Below, in pieces: positions 33,925-43,181 of a stretch of DNA of 64,000 bases (the first letter of the stretch is position 1; every line of letters starts with the position of its first letter). The notes below the pieces were generated by a model. It was not told the origin of the DNA and did no database searches. It was given only the letters and a program-made list of their open reading frames with translations. Source of the stretch: Bacteroidaceae bacterium (lineage in GTDB: Bacteria > Bacteroidota > Bacteroidia > Bacteroidales > Bacteroidaceae); contig JAFTEV010000025.1 of assembly GCA_017453465.1 (NCBI GenBank), forward strand, positions 1-64,000, read 5' to 3'. The translations under genes were made by a program, and so were the position numbers.

Positions 33925-34141
33925 ATTAATTGAAAATTGAAAATTGAAAATTGAAGATTGAAGATTGAAAATTGAAAATGGTAGTTAAGTAGTTAAGGAG
34001 TTATCGCTTCGCTCGTCCTTCGGACAGAAGTTAAGCCATTACTGACGTTCTGTATTGGCTTAACTCCTTAACTCCTTTAACTCCTTAACTTCTACAAAAA
34101 AATTGTCAAATTGTAAATTGTCCAATTGTCAAATTGTAAAA
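33925..34141. repeat. Composite word array (TGAAAAT heptamers, TTAACTCC octamers, AATTGT words)
   Basis: Three blocks lie in a row: TGAAAAT/TGAAGAT heptamers (33929-33977), a hairpin of AGTTAAG words facing TTAACTCC words (33981-34092), and AATTGTCA/AATTGTAA words (34100-34141). They fill the whole spacer before dut. Confidence 0.8.
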
Positions 34142-34148
34142 TAAAAGT

Positions 34149-34583
34149 ATGGAAATAAAGATAATCAACAAATCGCACCATCCTCTGCCACAGTATGCCA
34201 CACCGTTGTCGGCAGGGATGGACTTGCGTGCCAACCTGACGGAGCCTGTCACGTTGCAGCCCATGCAGCGCACGCTGGTTCCTACGGGTCTTTTCATGGC
34301 TCTGCCTGCTGGCTACGAAGCCCAGGTGCGCCCACGTTCTGGTCTGGCCGTCAAGCATGGCATTACGGTGCTGAATGCGCCTGGCACGATTGATGCCGAC
34401 TATCGGGGTGAGGTCTGTGTGATTCTGGTGAATCTCTCAGCCGAGCCTTTTGTCATTAACGATGGTGAACGCATTGCCCAGATGGTCATTGCCCGGCATG
34501 AGCAGCCACAGCTTGTCGAAGTGGATGTGCTGGACGAAACCGAGCGTGGCAGTGGTGGATTTGGACATAGCGGAAGGTTATGA
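34149..34583 (+). CDS. dut: dUTP diphosphatase
   Basis: A 144-residue trimeric dUTPase. All five motifs are visible: [41 protein letters not shown] and the C-terminal [11 protein letters not shown]. It hydrolyses dUTP to dUMP, limiting uracil in DNA. Its stop overlaps the next gene (ATGA). Confidence 0.97.
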   Translation: MEIKIINKSHHPLPQYATPLSAGMDLRANLTEPVTLQPMQRTLVPTGLFMALPAGYEAQVRPRSGLAVKHGITVLNAPGTIDADYRGEVCVILVNLSAEPFVINDGERIAQMVIARHEQPQLVEVDVLDETERGSGGFGHSGRL

Positions 34584-35614
34584 AGTCGTTAGCTTATAAG
34601 TTTACATGGCTTCTGCTGTTGTGGCAGCTGGCTGCGCTGACGGCTGTAGCTCAACCCTCAGCCAGCAGCAATACAAAGGTTGACTTTCTCTATCTGGAGG
34701 CGCAACGCCTGATGCTTTCCCGCAATCTGGATGCTGCATACGAATTGCTACGCTATTGCAAGGAGCTGAATCCCAACCATCCCGCTGTGCTCTACTCCTT
34801 GTCGCTGTTCAATCTGTCGCTGCAACACGATTCTGTGGCTACGGCAGATATGACCAGGGCGGTAGAGCTGGTGCCCGACAACTACTGGTATCAGGACTTG
34901 CTGGTGAAGGCGCACTTTGCTGGCCATCGTCCCGAAGCGGGCATCAAGGCGTTGGAACGTATCAACAGCCGATGGAGCGACAAGACGGAGCCGCTCTATA
35001 TGCTGATAGACGCATACGCCTCGCAGAACATGGCCGACAGTCTGCTCAGTGCGCTGGAGCGACTGGAGGTGAAGGAGGGTAAGTCGGACCAGATTACGCT
35101 GGAGAAGGTGCAGGTCTTTGTGCAGCGGGGCGAAGTGAAGCCCATGCTGGACGAACTGCTGGAACTGCTGAAAGCGAATCCGAAGACCGACCTGCCTGCC
35201 AGCCTTTTGCCTCGGCTGTTGAGCAAGAAGGAAGATGCCTTCACCCTGCTGGGCGACATGTATCACGAAATAGGCAACGACGAGCGGGCTTTCCAGTACT
35301 ACGACTCCTGCCTGGTCTATAATCCAGAGAGTGCCATGGTGCTCAACAACTATGCCTACTACCTCGCCCTCTGGCAGCGTGACCTGGACACGGCAGAACG
35401 AATGTCGAGACGCAGCAACGAACTGGACCCCAACAACCCTACCTATCTCGACACGCTGGCTTGGGTGCTCTTTCAGCAAGGGCGTTATGCCGAAGCCAAG
35501 GAGGTGATGGACCGGGCTGTGTCGCTGATGAAACCCGAAGACCTCGATGATGCATCGGACGTGAAAGACCACATCCAGCAAATCAACGAAAAAGTAAATG
35601 CGCCTCTCCCATGA
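34580..35614 (+). CDS. Secreted TPR repeat protein
   Basis: A 344-residue protein with a signal peptide (ending TAVAQ) and TPR helices through most of its length ([82 protein letters not shown]). It overlaps dut by 4 bases and the antiporter by 4 bases. In Bacteroides a TPR gene after dut is typically followed by DUF4292 and M23-peptidase genes; here those two are at 50785-52836. Function unknown; possibly an outer-membrane assembly scaffold. Confidence 0.82.
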   Translation: MKSLAYKFTWLLLLWQLAALTAVAQPSASSNTKVDFLYLEAQRLMLSRNLDAAYELLRYCKELNPNHPAVLYSLSLFNLSLQHDSVATADMTRAVELVPDNYWYQDLLVKAHFAGHRPEAGIKALERINSRWSDKTEPLYMLIDAYASQNMADSLLSALERLEVKEGKSDQITLEKVQVFVQRGEVKPMLDELLELLKANPKTDLPASLLPRLLSKKEDAFTLLGDMYHEIGNDERAFQYYDSCLVYNPESAMVLNNYAYYLALWQRDLDTAERMSRRSNELDPNNPTYLDTLAWVLFQQGRYAEAKEVMDRAVSLMKPEDLDDASDVKDHIQQINEKVNAPLP

Positions 35615-37731
35615 CGATAACCGACCCCACATGGACGTTCTTTACGGTCCTCTGCATTATTCTCTTTGCGCCCATTGTCTTTAGCCGACTGCACATCCCC
35701 AACCTGGTGGGCATGATATTGGCGGGTGTCGTTGTTGGGAAACACTGTACGGGGTTGTTGCAGCAGGATGTGTCGTTTGAACTCTTCGGCAAAGTCGGCA
35801 TCTACTTCATTATGTTTCTGGCAGGGCTTGAGATGGACATGCAGAACCTGAAGCAGAACCGCTACAGTGGTGTGCTCTTCGGACTGATTACCACGCTGCT
35901 GCCCTTCCTCTTTGGCTTCTTCTCAGGCTACAGCCTGCTGCAATACAGTGTGCCAGCCTCCCTGCTGCTGGCTTGCATCTTTGCCAGCCACACGCTGGTC
36001 AGCTATACCATTGTGGGACGCTACGGCATGACCCACGATGTGTCTGTCACGGTCTCTGTTCTCGCCACCGTCTTTGCCCTGCTTTCCGCCCTGCTCTTCC
36101 TGGCTGCGATGGCTGGTGTGCTGGAGGGGTCGGGCGATGCTGGGTTCTGGGCACTGTTTGTGGGAAAGATTATCCTCTACATTGGCTTCATGTTCCTGCT
36201 GCTGCCGCATGGAGTGCGCTACTTCTTCAAGCGAGTGACCGAACCCATCATGCAGTTCACGTTCACGCTGGCCGTCGTCTTCCTCTCTGCAGCCATCGCC
36301 AAGGAATTCTGTGGGCTGGAAGCCATCTTCGGTGCCTTCCTTTCGGGCTTGGTGCTCAACCGTTTCATCCCAGCCACTTCCCCCCTGATGAGCAGGCTGG
36401 AGTTTATGGCTGGTGCACTCTTCATCCCCTACTTCCTCATTGGCGTAGGCATGATGATCAATGTGAAGCCACTCTTCCAGAGCACCCATGCCATCACCGT
36501 GGTCATCATCATGGTTGTGGCCAGCACTCTCTCCAAGTTGCTGGCAGCCATCATCACTCGACGGCTACTCCGCTACAACGCCGCCCAGGGGCTAATGATG
36601 TTCGGACTGACCGAAGCCCATGCCGCTGGTGCACTGGCCATGGTGATTGTGGGCACTCAGCTACAGGTGGAGCCAGGTGTTCCGCTTATGAATGGTGACA
36701 TCCTCGATGGTGTTGTGCTCACCATCCTTATCTCCTGCATCATCAGTGGCATCGTCACCGACCAGGCTGCCAAAGCACTGAAGCTGCTGAAGGATACCAC
36801 TGCTGCCACCCGCCGCGACTCTACACCGCAGGATGACGAGAAAATCCTCATTCCCGTCAACAACCCCGCTACGGTCGGCACCATCCTGCGCACGGCCATC
36901 ATGATGCGCAATCCGAAGCTGAATCGCGGACTTATCTGCATGAATATCATTAGCGACTCTGACTTGAACCAGCTGACTCGTCAGCACGCCGAGGATTGTC
37001 TGGGGGCAGCTGCAAAGTTGGCCGCCGCCGCCGATGTACCCCTCCAGACACAGACCCGCCTCGCCGTCAATTTCGCTACCGCCACCATCCACGCCATGAA
37101 CGAAAACGATGCCAGCGAAATCCTCATTGGGCTTCACCGCAAGCGTCACCCCTCTGACTCTTTCTTTGGCAGCTATGCCCAAAGCCTTATCGACAACATG
37201 CAGCGTCAGCTCTCCATCGTCCACCTGAGCATCCCTGCCAATACCATCCGCAAAATCATCGTGGCGGTTCCGCCTAAAGCACAATATGAACGCGGCTACT
37301 ATCGCTGGATTAACCGTGTAGCTCGCATAGCAGAAGACCTTACTTGCACCATGGAATTCTACACGACCGACGACACAGCCCGCACGCTGATTCCTTATAT
37401 GCAGCAACGCCACCCCAGCGTAGCCGCTACCTACGAAGCCTTCGACCTCTGGGCCGACCTGCCAGCTCTTCGTCACGAAGTCCACCCCGACCATCTACTT
37501 GTCGTTGTCACGGCACGTCCGGGCAGTATCTCATGGAACAAGAGCATGGCTGGGATTCCTCGCCAACTGGAGAAGCATTTTGCCTCTACCTCACTGCTCA
37601 TCATCTACCCCGACCAGCAAGAATCTGCACCTGGCAGCTACCTTGCCAATGGCCCTACACCCCATCCCTCTGCTTCAGCCGACAATCCCATCACTCGCTG
37701 GCTTTCTCGCTGGATAACGGAGAGTGTGTGA
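35611..37731 (+). CDS. CPA2-type cation:proton antiporter with C-terminal USP-like domain
   Basis: A 706-residue protein. The first 400 residues form about 12 membrane segments of the Kef/NapA type (PNLVGMILAGVVVGKH, FLAGLEMDMQNLKQ, AIFGAFLSGLVLN, FGLTEAHAAGALAMVIVG). Residues about 420-680 are soluble and resemble a universal-stress-protein pair (ILIPVNNPATVGTILRTAI, KIIVAVPPKAQYERGY). It likely exchanges Na+ or K+ for protons. It is coupled to the TPR gene by an ATGA overlap. Confidence 0.9.
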   Translation: MTITDPTWTFFTVLCIILFAPIVFSRLHIPNLVGMILAGVVVGKHCTGLLQQDVSFELFGKVGIYFIMFLAGLEMDMQNLKQNRYSGVLFGLITTLLPFLFGFFSGYSLLQYSVPASLLLACIFASHTLVSYTIVGRYGMTHDVSVTVSVLATVFALLSALLFLAAMAGVLEGSGDAGFWALFVGKIILYIGFMFLLLPHGVRYFFKRVTEPIMQFTFTLAVVFLSAAIAKEFCGLEAIFGAFLSGLVLNRFIPATSPLMSRLEFMAGALFIPYFLIGVGMMINVKPLFQSTHAITVVIIMVVASTLSKLLAAIITRRLLRYNAAQGLMMFGLTEAHAAGALAMVIVGTQLQVEPGVPLMNGDILDGVVLTILISCIISGIVTDQAAKALKLLKDTTAATRRDSTPQDDEKILIPVNNPATVGTILRTAIMMRNPKLNRGLICMNIISDSDLNQLTRQHAEDCLGAAAKLAAAADVPLQTQTRLAVNFATATIHAMNENDASEILIGLHRKRHPSDSFFGSYAQSLIDNMQRQLSIVHLSIPANTIRKIIVAVPPKAQYERGYYRWINRVARIAEDLTCTMEFYTTDDTARTLIPYMQQRHPSVAATYEAFDLWADLPALRHEVHPDHLLVVVTARPGSISWNKSMAGIPRQLEKHFASTSLLIIYPDQQESAPGSYLANGPTPHPSASADNPITRWLSRWITESV

Positions 37732-37734
37732 TAG

Positions 37735-37843
37735 GTTTAATTACGAAACACGAAATCCGAATTACGAAATGGCTTAACTCCTCTAACTCCTTAACTACCT
37801 TCCAAATTGTCAAATTGTAAATTGCCCAATTGTCCAATTTCCC
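37735..37843. repeat. Word array before lolD (CGAAATC, TTAACTCC, AATTGT words)
   Basis: Short degenerate words in three blocks, of the same kinds as in the arrays at 12428 and 33925. The lolD ATG follows immediately. Confidence 0.65.
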
Positions 37844-38551
37844 ATGCTCACCCTTCACAACATTACCAAAAACTTCGGCGCACTCCAAGTGCTCAAAGGC
37901 ATAGACCTCCACATTGCCCCCAGCGAGATTGTCAGCATCGTGGGACCCTCCGGTGCAGGAAAAACCACCCTGCTGCAAATCATGGGCACCCTCGACACAC
38001 CCACCACGGGCACGGTGTTCATCAACGGCACAGACACTACCCACCTCAGTCCACGTCAGCTGGCCACTTTCCGTAATACCAACCTCGGATTCGTCTTTCA
38101 GTTCCACCAGCTGCTTCCTGAATTTACCGCCCTCGAAAACATTATGATACCAGGGCTTATCAGCATGGAAGGAAAGGGCAGTCCACATAGATCTACACGC
38201 CAGCTTCGTGAACGAGCCCTCCAGTTGTTGCAGAACCTCCAACTTGCCGACCGAGCCAGCCACAAGCCCAACCAGCTGTCTGGTGGAGAGAAGCAGCGCA
38301 TTGCCGTAGCGCGTGCCCTCATCAACAACCCCGCCGTCATTCTGGCCGATGAGCCATCTGGTTCGCTCGACACCCAGAACCGCACCGAACTTCACCAACT
38401 CTTCTTCGACCTGCGTCAGCAATACGGCCACACCTTCGTGATTGTCACCCACGACGAGACACTTTCCCATCAGGCCGACCGCACGATTCATCTTGTTGAC
38501 GGACAGATTCAAGCCGACCCGACCATTCTTGAGGATGTGATGGAGGAATAA
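37844..38551 (+). CDS. ABC transporter ATPase, LolD/MacB type
   Basis: A 235-residue ATPase. Walker [12 protein letters not shown]-loop [16 protein letters not shown], signature [15 protein letters not shown], Walker [13 protein letters not shown] and the switch His in VTHDE are all intact. The sequence fits the LolD family, which powers lipoprotein release from the inner membrane, or the MacB/FtsE-like group. No permease lies next to it, so the partner is elsewhere. Confidence 0.88.
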   Translation: MLTLHNITKNFGALQVLKGIDLHIAPSEIVSIVGPSGAGKTTLLQIMGTLDTPTTGTVFINGTDTTHLSPRQLATFRNTNLGFVFQFHQLLPEFTALENIMIPGLISMEGKGSPHRSTRQLRERALQLLQNLQLADRASHKPNQLSGGEKQRIAVARALINNPAVILADEPSGSLDTQNRTELHQLFFDLRQQYGHTFVIVTHDETLSHQADRTIHLVDGQIQADPTILEDVMEE

Positions 38552-38555
38552 TAAA

Positions 38556-38598
38556 GACGATGCACTCCGCGAGAAGTTTTCCTGTGGAGTGCATCGTC
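38556..38598 (+). terminator. Stem-loop after lolD
   Basis: A perfect 13-bp stem GACGATGCACTCC / GGAGTGCATCGTC with a 17-base loop, 5 bases after the lolD stop. No T run follows directly, so it may protect the transcript end instead of terminating it. Confidence 0.6.
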
Positions 38599-38769
38599 TG
38601 CTTTGAGAGATTTTTGGACCTTTTTTGTGTAGGCATTGTCCCCTTCGCAGGGGGTGTGCCTCTCTTGGTCTTGTTGTTTTGAATCAGTAGCTTCACAGCC
38701 GCTGGGTTCAATGGATTGATTTTAGGTTTAGTTAAAGCAATATATTGTTTTGTGTAAAAGTAAAAGTTT

Positions 38770-39270
38770 CTACTGTGTAGATTCGTTCATGGGTTGCACA
38801 AGCAGACTGTCGGTCAGCGGCTTGGCCTCAGCCTGACTGATGTCTTTGGTGCGGATGGCATTCTGGATGTTTGCCTGCCTGATGTAGGGGTCGATGGCTT
38901 CGTTTTTTTCAGCCTCTTGGTCACGCAGTGCATGGTCGGTGGCACTGCCTATAGTGAGTATGATGGCAACAACAGCTGCTGCACGGAAGAAGGGGGCGAG
39001 GGTTGTGCGGTTATACGGTTTTGCGGTTTTGCAGTTTTGCGGTTTTGCGGTTGCCTCTTCCTGGATGCGTGCAAGCATCTTCTGGTCAAAGTCTTCGCCG
39101 AGGGCTTCTTCCTTGGCAAGTGTTTCGTATTGGAAGAGTTCGGCGTATGGCATCAAATGGCCTGGTACATCTTCTCCAGCAAAGAAAGTGCGGAGAATCT
39201 GCTCTTCGTGCAGCGTGGTTTGGCATTCGAAGTAGCGTTCTATGAGTTGTTCGATGTACTGGTAGTTCAT
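38770..39270 (-). CDS. Probable anti-sigma factor (single-pass membrane protein)
   Basis: A 166-residue protein. The N-terminal cytoplasmic part (YIEQLIERYFECQTTLHEEQILRTFFAG) is followed by a TM helix (about 96-112, AAAVVAIILTIGSA) and a short outer tail. It starts 35 bases after the ECF sigma gene, the usual place for its anti-sigma factor. Residues about 74-87 (AKPQNCKTAKPYNR) come from octamer DNA repeats between the sigma-binding part and the membrane helix. The assignment rests on position and topology. Confidence 0.6.
   Translation of the reverse strand: MNYQYIEQLIERYFECQTTLHEEQILRTFFAGEDVPGHLMPYAELFQYETLAKEEALGEDFDQKMLARIQEEATAKPQNCKTAKPYNRTTLAPFFRAAAVVAIILTIGSATDHALRDQEAEKNEAIDPYIRQANIQNAIRTKDISQAEAKPLTDSLLVQPMNESTQ
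39014..39051. repeat. Octamer repeats inside the anti-sigma coding region
   Basis: About four and a half 8-bp words of the type GCGGTTTT, one changed to GCAGTTTT. Unit length 8 is not a multiple of 3, so loss or gain of a unit would shift the frame before the membrane helix. Confidence 0.8.
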
Positions 39271-39305
39271 GTAAAAAGTGCTGTTTTTCTGATGTGCCTC
39301 TGATG

Positions 39306-39803
39306 TTATGACGGTTCAGCGGCTGAAAAGTTACAGTTTTTCTTCAAAAAATTTCGTCCTCTGTAGATGTTTATCTTCACGTCGGCTTCGCTGGTTTCCA
39401 TGATGGAGGCGATTTCCTTGTATGTTTTCCCCTCGATGTCACGCAGTTGCAGGGCGGTGCGCTGTTTCTCTGGCAGCTGTCCCATGAGGGTGTAGATGTG
39501 GTTGATTTTTTCTGCCTGTATCAGGCTTTCGGTGACAGAAGGGACTTGTTGGTCGTGGAGCGTTTCGTCCAAGGAAACGACTTTTGCGTGAGCTAGTTGC
39601 TTGCGGTCAAGTGCAAGGTTGCGTGCTGCAGTGATGGCAAAAGCTTCAAGGTCATGGATGGCGGAGAGGGTGTCGCGGCGTTCCCAGAGTTTTAGGAGCG
39701 TATCCTGCACAATGTCTTCCGCATCTTCACGGTTGAGTGTGATGCGATGGGCTGTGCGGAAGAGCACGTTCTTTAGTGGAAGTATGTCGCGGGCGAAATC
39801 CAA
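39306..39803 (-). CDS. ECF-type sigma-70 factor
   Basis: A 165-residue sigma factor. Region 2 has ITLNREDAEDIVQDTLLKLWERRDTL. Region 4 has LPEKQRTALQLRDIEGKTYKEIASIMETSEADVKINIYRGRNFLKK. It would direct RNA polymerase to a small regulon under control of the adjacent membrane protein. The only start is TTG at 39803, because an in-frame stop lies at 39813-39815 inside a repeat array. The N-terminus begins MDFARDILPLKNVLFR, close to the family start, so little or nothing is missing. Confidence 0.9.
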   Translation of the reverse strand: MDFARDILPLKNVLFRTAHRITLNREDAEDIVQDTLLKLWERRDTLSAIHDLEAFAITAARNLALDRKQLAHAKVVSLDETLHDQQVPSVTESLIQAEKINHIYTLMGQLPEKQRTALQLRDIEGKTYKEIASIMETSEADVKINIYRGRNFLKKNCNFSAAEPS

Positions 39804-39889
39804 TTGTAAATGTCAAATTGTTAATTTGGAATGAGGAATTAGGAATGAGGAATTGATACTCAAATTGTGAATTGTCGAATTGTGAATTA
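39804..39889. repeat. Composite heptamer array (GGAATGA and TGAATTG words)
   Basis: GGAATGA/GGAATTA words, the linker GATACTCAAATTG, then TGAATTG-type words. The same order (read on the opposite strand) occurs at 49541-49600. It separates the ECF gene from argB. Confidence 0.75.
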
Positions 39890-40690
39890 TTAATTGTGAA
39901 TTGTAGTACCTTCTGTGCCATCAATAGCATCGGCACGGGTGATGATGACACGTTTCACTCCAGCGTGGATAGCTTGGAGTGCGTTTTCTATTTTGGGAAT
40001 CATGCCGCCGCTGATAGTACCATCGGCAGAATATTGGGCAAAGAGCTGTTCATTGATGAGCGGGATGACGCTGCTTTCGTCATCAGGATTGCGGAGCACG
40101 CCCTTATGTTCAAAACAGTAAATGAGGGTCACGTCGAAGAAAGGAGCAAGAGCCATGGCAGAGGTGGCGGCAATGGTATCGGCGTTGGTGTTGAGCAGGT
40201 TGCCAGCCCCATCGTGGGTAAGTGGAGCCATGACGGGTGTGATGCCTTGCTGGATAAGGGTGGCGAGCATTTGTCCGTTTGCCCTATCTACATCGCCTAC
40301 GAAGCCGAAGTCAACAGTGGCTGTGGTTCCATCGTCGAGCAGGACTTTCCGAGGGACCCGACGGTGAGAACGAATCGCATCCATGTCGGCACCTGTTAGT
40401 CCCAGTGCATTGATGCCACAGGCTTGCAGACGGGCAACAATAGTCTTGTTGACCAGCCCGCCATAGACCATGGTGACGATACGGAGCATATCAGCATCCG
40501 TCACTCGGCGTCCGCCAATCATGGTGGTTGGGAGGCCAAGTTCAGCGGCCAACTTAGTAGCAGAACGTCCGCCGCCGTGGACGAGCATTTTATAGCTAGG
40601 AATGGCAGAAAAGTCTTTGAGTAGCTGGCTGAGAGTGGTTTCGTCTTCAACGATTTTACCACCTACTTTGATGATGGTGAGTGTCTGCAT
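39890..40690 (-). CDS. argB: Acetylglutamate kinase
   Basis: A 266-residue amino-acid kinase. It starts MQTLTIIKVGGKIV and has LVHGGGRSATKLAAELGL, GGRRVTDADML, GLTGADMDAI and TISGGMIPKIENALQAIHAGVKRVIIT, all typical of ArgB. It phosphorylates N-acetylglutamate in arginine synthesis. The start at 40690 is fixed by homology; the reading frame continues far upstream into the peptidase gene but that part is not ArgB. It is 10 bases after the DPP IV stop. Confidence 0.94.
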   Translation of the reverse strand: MQTLTIIKVGGKIVEDETTLSQLLKDFSAIPSYKMLVHGGGRSATKLAAELGLPTTMIGGRRVTDADMLRIVTMVYGGLVNKTIVARLQACGINALGLTGADMDAIRSHRRVPRKVLLDDGTTATVDFGFVGDVDRANGQMLATLIQQGITPVMAPLTHDGAGNLLNTNADTIAATSAMALAPFFDVTLIYCFEHKGVLRNPDDESSVIPLINEQLFAQYSADGTISGGMIPKIENALQAIHAGVKRVIITRADAIDGTEGTTIHN

Positions 40691-40700
40691 GAGTGTGTGT

Positions 40701-42707
40701 TTATAGGTGTTCTTCAAAATAGCGTGTGATGACGTTGTAGAGGTGGATGCGGTCTTTGCCGAACATGTTGTGGCCGTCGCCAGGGTAGGTGAAGAGGTCG
40801 GGATAGGTGCCAGCATCAATGCACGCACGGATAAAGCTGAGTGTGTGTTGTGGCACACAGACAGGGTCGTTGAGTCCGTAGATGAGCATGAGGCGACCTT
40901 GGAGGTTGGCGGCTTTGGGCAGCAGGGATGTGATGCGGTAGCCGTCGGGGTTTGTCTGCGGGGTGTCCATGTAGCGTTCTCCATACATGACCTCGTAGAA
41001 GCTCCAGTCGATGACGGGGCCTCCTGCTACACCTACTTTGTAGGGTGAGGTACCAGTGAAGAGGCCGTCGGTGAGTGGGTCTTTCTGCTGGGTGACGAAG
41101 CTGGTCATTAGGGCTGTGGTCATGTGTCCGCCAAAAGACCATCCGTGAATGCCCATGCGGTCTGCATCCACGTAGGGCAGGGATTTCAGGAAGGCCACAC
41201 CGCACAGTTGGTCGCGCATTTCTTCGATACCGAGTTTGCGGAATGTGGCTTGCTCAAAGGCTGTGCCACGGTGTTCGGAGCCTCGGTTATCGAGTGTGAA
41301 CATGATGTATCCGCGCTGTGCCATGTAGGTGTCCCAGCCACGGGCGTCGTAGTTGTAGCGTGCATCAATCATGTGGGCATGGGGGCCTCCATAGACGTAG
41401 GTGATGGTGGGGTATTTATTCTTGGGGTCGAAGTTGATGGGGAGAATCAGCCTGTAGTAGAGGTCGGTCACGCCGTCAGCAGCCTTGATGGTGCCCACGC
41501 GAACTTCGGGAATGGCGTATCCTCCTTCCACCCATTTGTCTTTGGCGGTGAAGAGGTTGCGTGCTTTGCCTGTGGCTGTGTTGATAAGGTCAATGGAGCG
41601 TGGGCAGGTGGGAGTGGAATAGCTGTCGATGAGGAATTTTCCCGATTCGGAAAGTTGGGCATTTGCGTGCCATCCATCGGTGTTGCCCAGCGGGATGTGT
41701 TTGCCCGAAGTGGTGCTGACGCTGTAGAGCGATTGGTTCAGCGGATGGGATTCGTTGGAGGTGTAGATAATGGATTTTGTGGATTTTGCAAAGCCGATGA
41801 CAGAGAGTACTTCAAAGGAACCCTGTGTGATTTGCCTAACCTGCTGTGCTGGACCTTCTTTTTCTAATTGGTAGAGGTAGATGTGGTTGTAGCCGTCTTT
41901 TCTGGATTGGTAGATGAACTGCGAGGCATTCCAAGGCAGAAATTGGATGGGATGCAGAGGTTCTACGTACTTGTCGTTATGTTCCGTAAAGAGTGTGCGG
42001 ATGTGTTGTCCTGTCGTTGCATCGTACTCCTGAAGTGACAAGTCAGTCACGTCGCGGTTGAGTTCTATGACGTAGATGCGGCGTGAGTCTGGATTCCATC
42101 CGATATTGGTAAAGTAGCGGTCGGTGGGGTCTCCTGTTTGGAGATAGATGGTTTTCTGTTTTTGCGGGTCGTAGATGCCGATGGTGACGAGATGTGATGT
42201 TTCTCCTGCCATAGGGTAGGGGTCTGGCTCCAGGGTGGCCATACGGCTGTCGAGTTGCTCTTTGGCTGGATAGCACTGGGTGGCAACTTTTGGCGTGATG
42301 TTGACCCCTGGATAGTGGGTCACCATGGACTGGTCCATGCGGTAGAATGCCAGTAGGTTGTTGTTGGGGCTCCAGAAGAGTCCCTGGGTGCATCCGTATT
42401 CATCGCGGTGTACGGCTTGGCCATATAGGATGTCTGCTGAGCCATCTGTGGTAACTTGTTGGCCGTTGACAAAGAGGTTGTAGTCTTTTATTTCGGTTTT
42501 ACGGTTGTTCGGTTGTTCGGTTGTTCGGTTGTTCGGTTGTTCGACGACTTTGTCGCCTTCGAAGCTGAAGTGACGATTATCGGGGAGCAGGCTGGAGTAG
42601 GTGCTTCCGCCAGGGATGAGGTCATCGAGTGTGAAGAGCTTGTTTTGAGCCATTGCCGAGAGTGTGGTTATGAATGCTGTGAGGATGGCGATGAGACGGA
42701 GTTTCAT
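40701..42707 (-). CDS. S9 family prolyl oligopeptidase (DPP IV type)
   Basis: A 668-residue exported peptidase with a signal peptide (ending SAMAQ). A beta-propeller spans about 35-400 and an alpha/beta-hydrolase domain the rest, with the catalytic Ser in GWSFGGH (about 526), Asp in YGLNDPVC (about 611) and His in GDGHNMFG (about 645). It probably removes Xaa-Pro dipeptides in the periplasm. Residues about 56-69 (EQPNNRTTEQPNNR) are encoded by five perfect 8-bp repeats. Its start overlaps the folK stop. Confidence 0.92.
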   Translation of the reverse strand: MKLRLIAILTAFITTLSAMAQNKLFTLDDLIPGGSTYSSLLPDNRHFSFEGDKVVEQPNNRTTEQPNNRKTEIKDYNLFVNGQQVTTDGSADILYGQAVHRDEYGCTQGLFWSPNNNLLAFYRMDQSMVTHYPGVNITPKVATQCYPAKEQLDSRMATLEPDPYPMAGETSHLVTIGIYDPQKQKTIYLQTGDPTDRYFTNIGWNPDSRRIYVIELNRDVTDLSLQEYDATTGQHIRTLFTEHNDKYVEPLHPIQFLPWNASQFIYQSRKDGYNHIYLYQLEKEGPAQQVRQITQGSFEVLSVIGFAKSTKSIIYTSNESHPLNQSLYSVSTTSGKHIPLGNTDGWHANAQLSESGKFLIDSYSTPTCPRSIDLINTATGKARNLFTAKDKWVEGGYAIPEVRVGTIKAADGVTDLYYRLILPINFDPKNKYPTITYVYGGPHAHMIDARYNYDARGWDTYMAQRGYIMFTLDNRGSEHRGTAFEQATFRKLGIEEMRDQLCGVAFLKSLPYVDADRMGIHGWSFGGHMTTALMTSFVTQQKDPLTDGLFTGTSPYKVGVAGGPVIDWSFYEVMYGERYMDTPQTNPDGYRITSLLPKAANLQGRLMLIYGLNDPVCVPQHTLSFIRACIDAGTYPDLFTYPGDGHNMFGKDRIHLYNVITRYFEEHL
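42502..42541. repeat. Five perfect 8-bp repeats in the DPP IV coding region
   Basis: CGGTTGTT is repeated five times exactly. In the gene this lies about 170 bases after the start codon. Gain or loss of one unit would shift the frame and cut the protein short, the pattern of a contingency locus. Confidence 0.93.
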
Positions 42708-43177
42708 AAAATTTCTTTTAGCGGGTTAAGTACAAAGTCACGTTCATGCATGTGTGGATGTGGAATGCAGAGCGTAGGGGTGGAAATTTGAATGCTGCCG
42801 CCCCAATCTTTGAGGTCGAATTGGGGCGTGGCAGTGAGTTTGTCTTTATAGTAAAGAAGAATGTCGATGTCGATGATGCGGTCTTCGTATGGTGGTTGCT
42901 CTCCAGCAGGGGCGGTTGGGGTTTTCTTGGTGCGTCCCAGTTGCCGCTCGATGGACTGGAGTTTGCGGAGCAGGGCGTGGGGCGACAGGTGGGTTTCGAC
43001 ACTGATTACTGCATTGAGAAACTTGTTGGGGGAACTGAATCCCCAGGGTTCGGTCTCAATGAGGGATGACTGTGCCTGAAGCGGCCCCACTTGTTGGGAG
43101 ATGAGCCGAATGGCATCCTGTATGTTCTTTTTCCTGTTGCCGAGGTTTGTGCCCAGGGAGAGTATGGTCAAGTGCAT
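42704..43177 (-). CDS. folK: 6-hydroxymethyl-7,8-dihydropterin pyrophosphokinase
   Basis: A 157-residue HPPK. LSLGTNLGNRKKNI, ETEPWGF, FLNAVISVET and EDRIIDIDILLY match the family, the last carrying the magnesium-binding Asp pair. It makes the activated pterin for folate synthesis. It follows queA by 4 bases and overlaps the DPP IV start. Confidence 0.95.
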   Translation of the reverse strand: MHLTILSLGTNLGNRKKNIQDAIRLISQQVGPLQAQSSLIETEPWGFSSPNKFLNAVISVETHLSPHALLRKLQSIERQLGRTKKTPTAPAGEQPPYEDRIIDIDILLYYKDKLTATPQFDLKDWGGSIQISTPTLCIPHPHMHERDFVLNPLKEIL

Positions 43178-43181
43178 GGAC

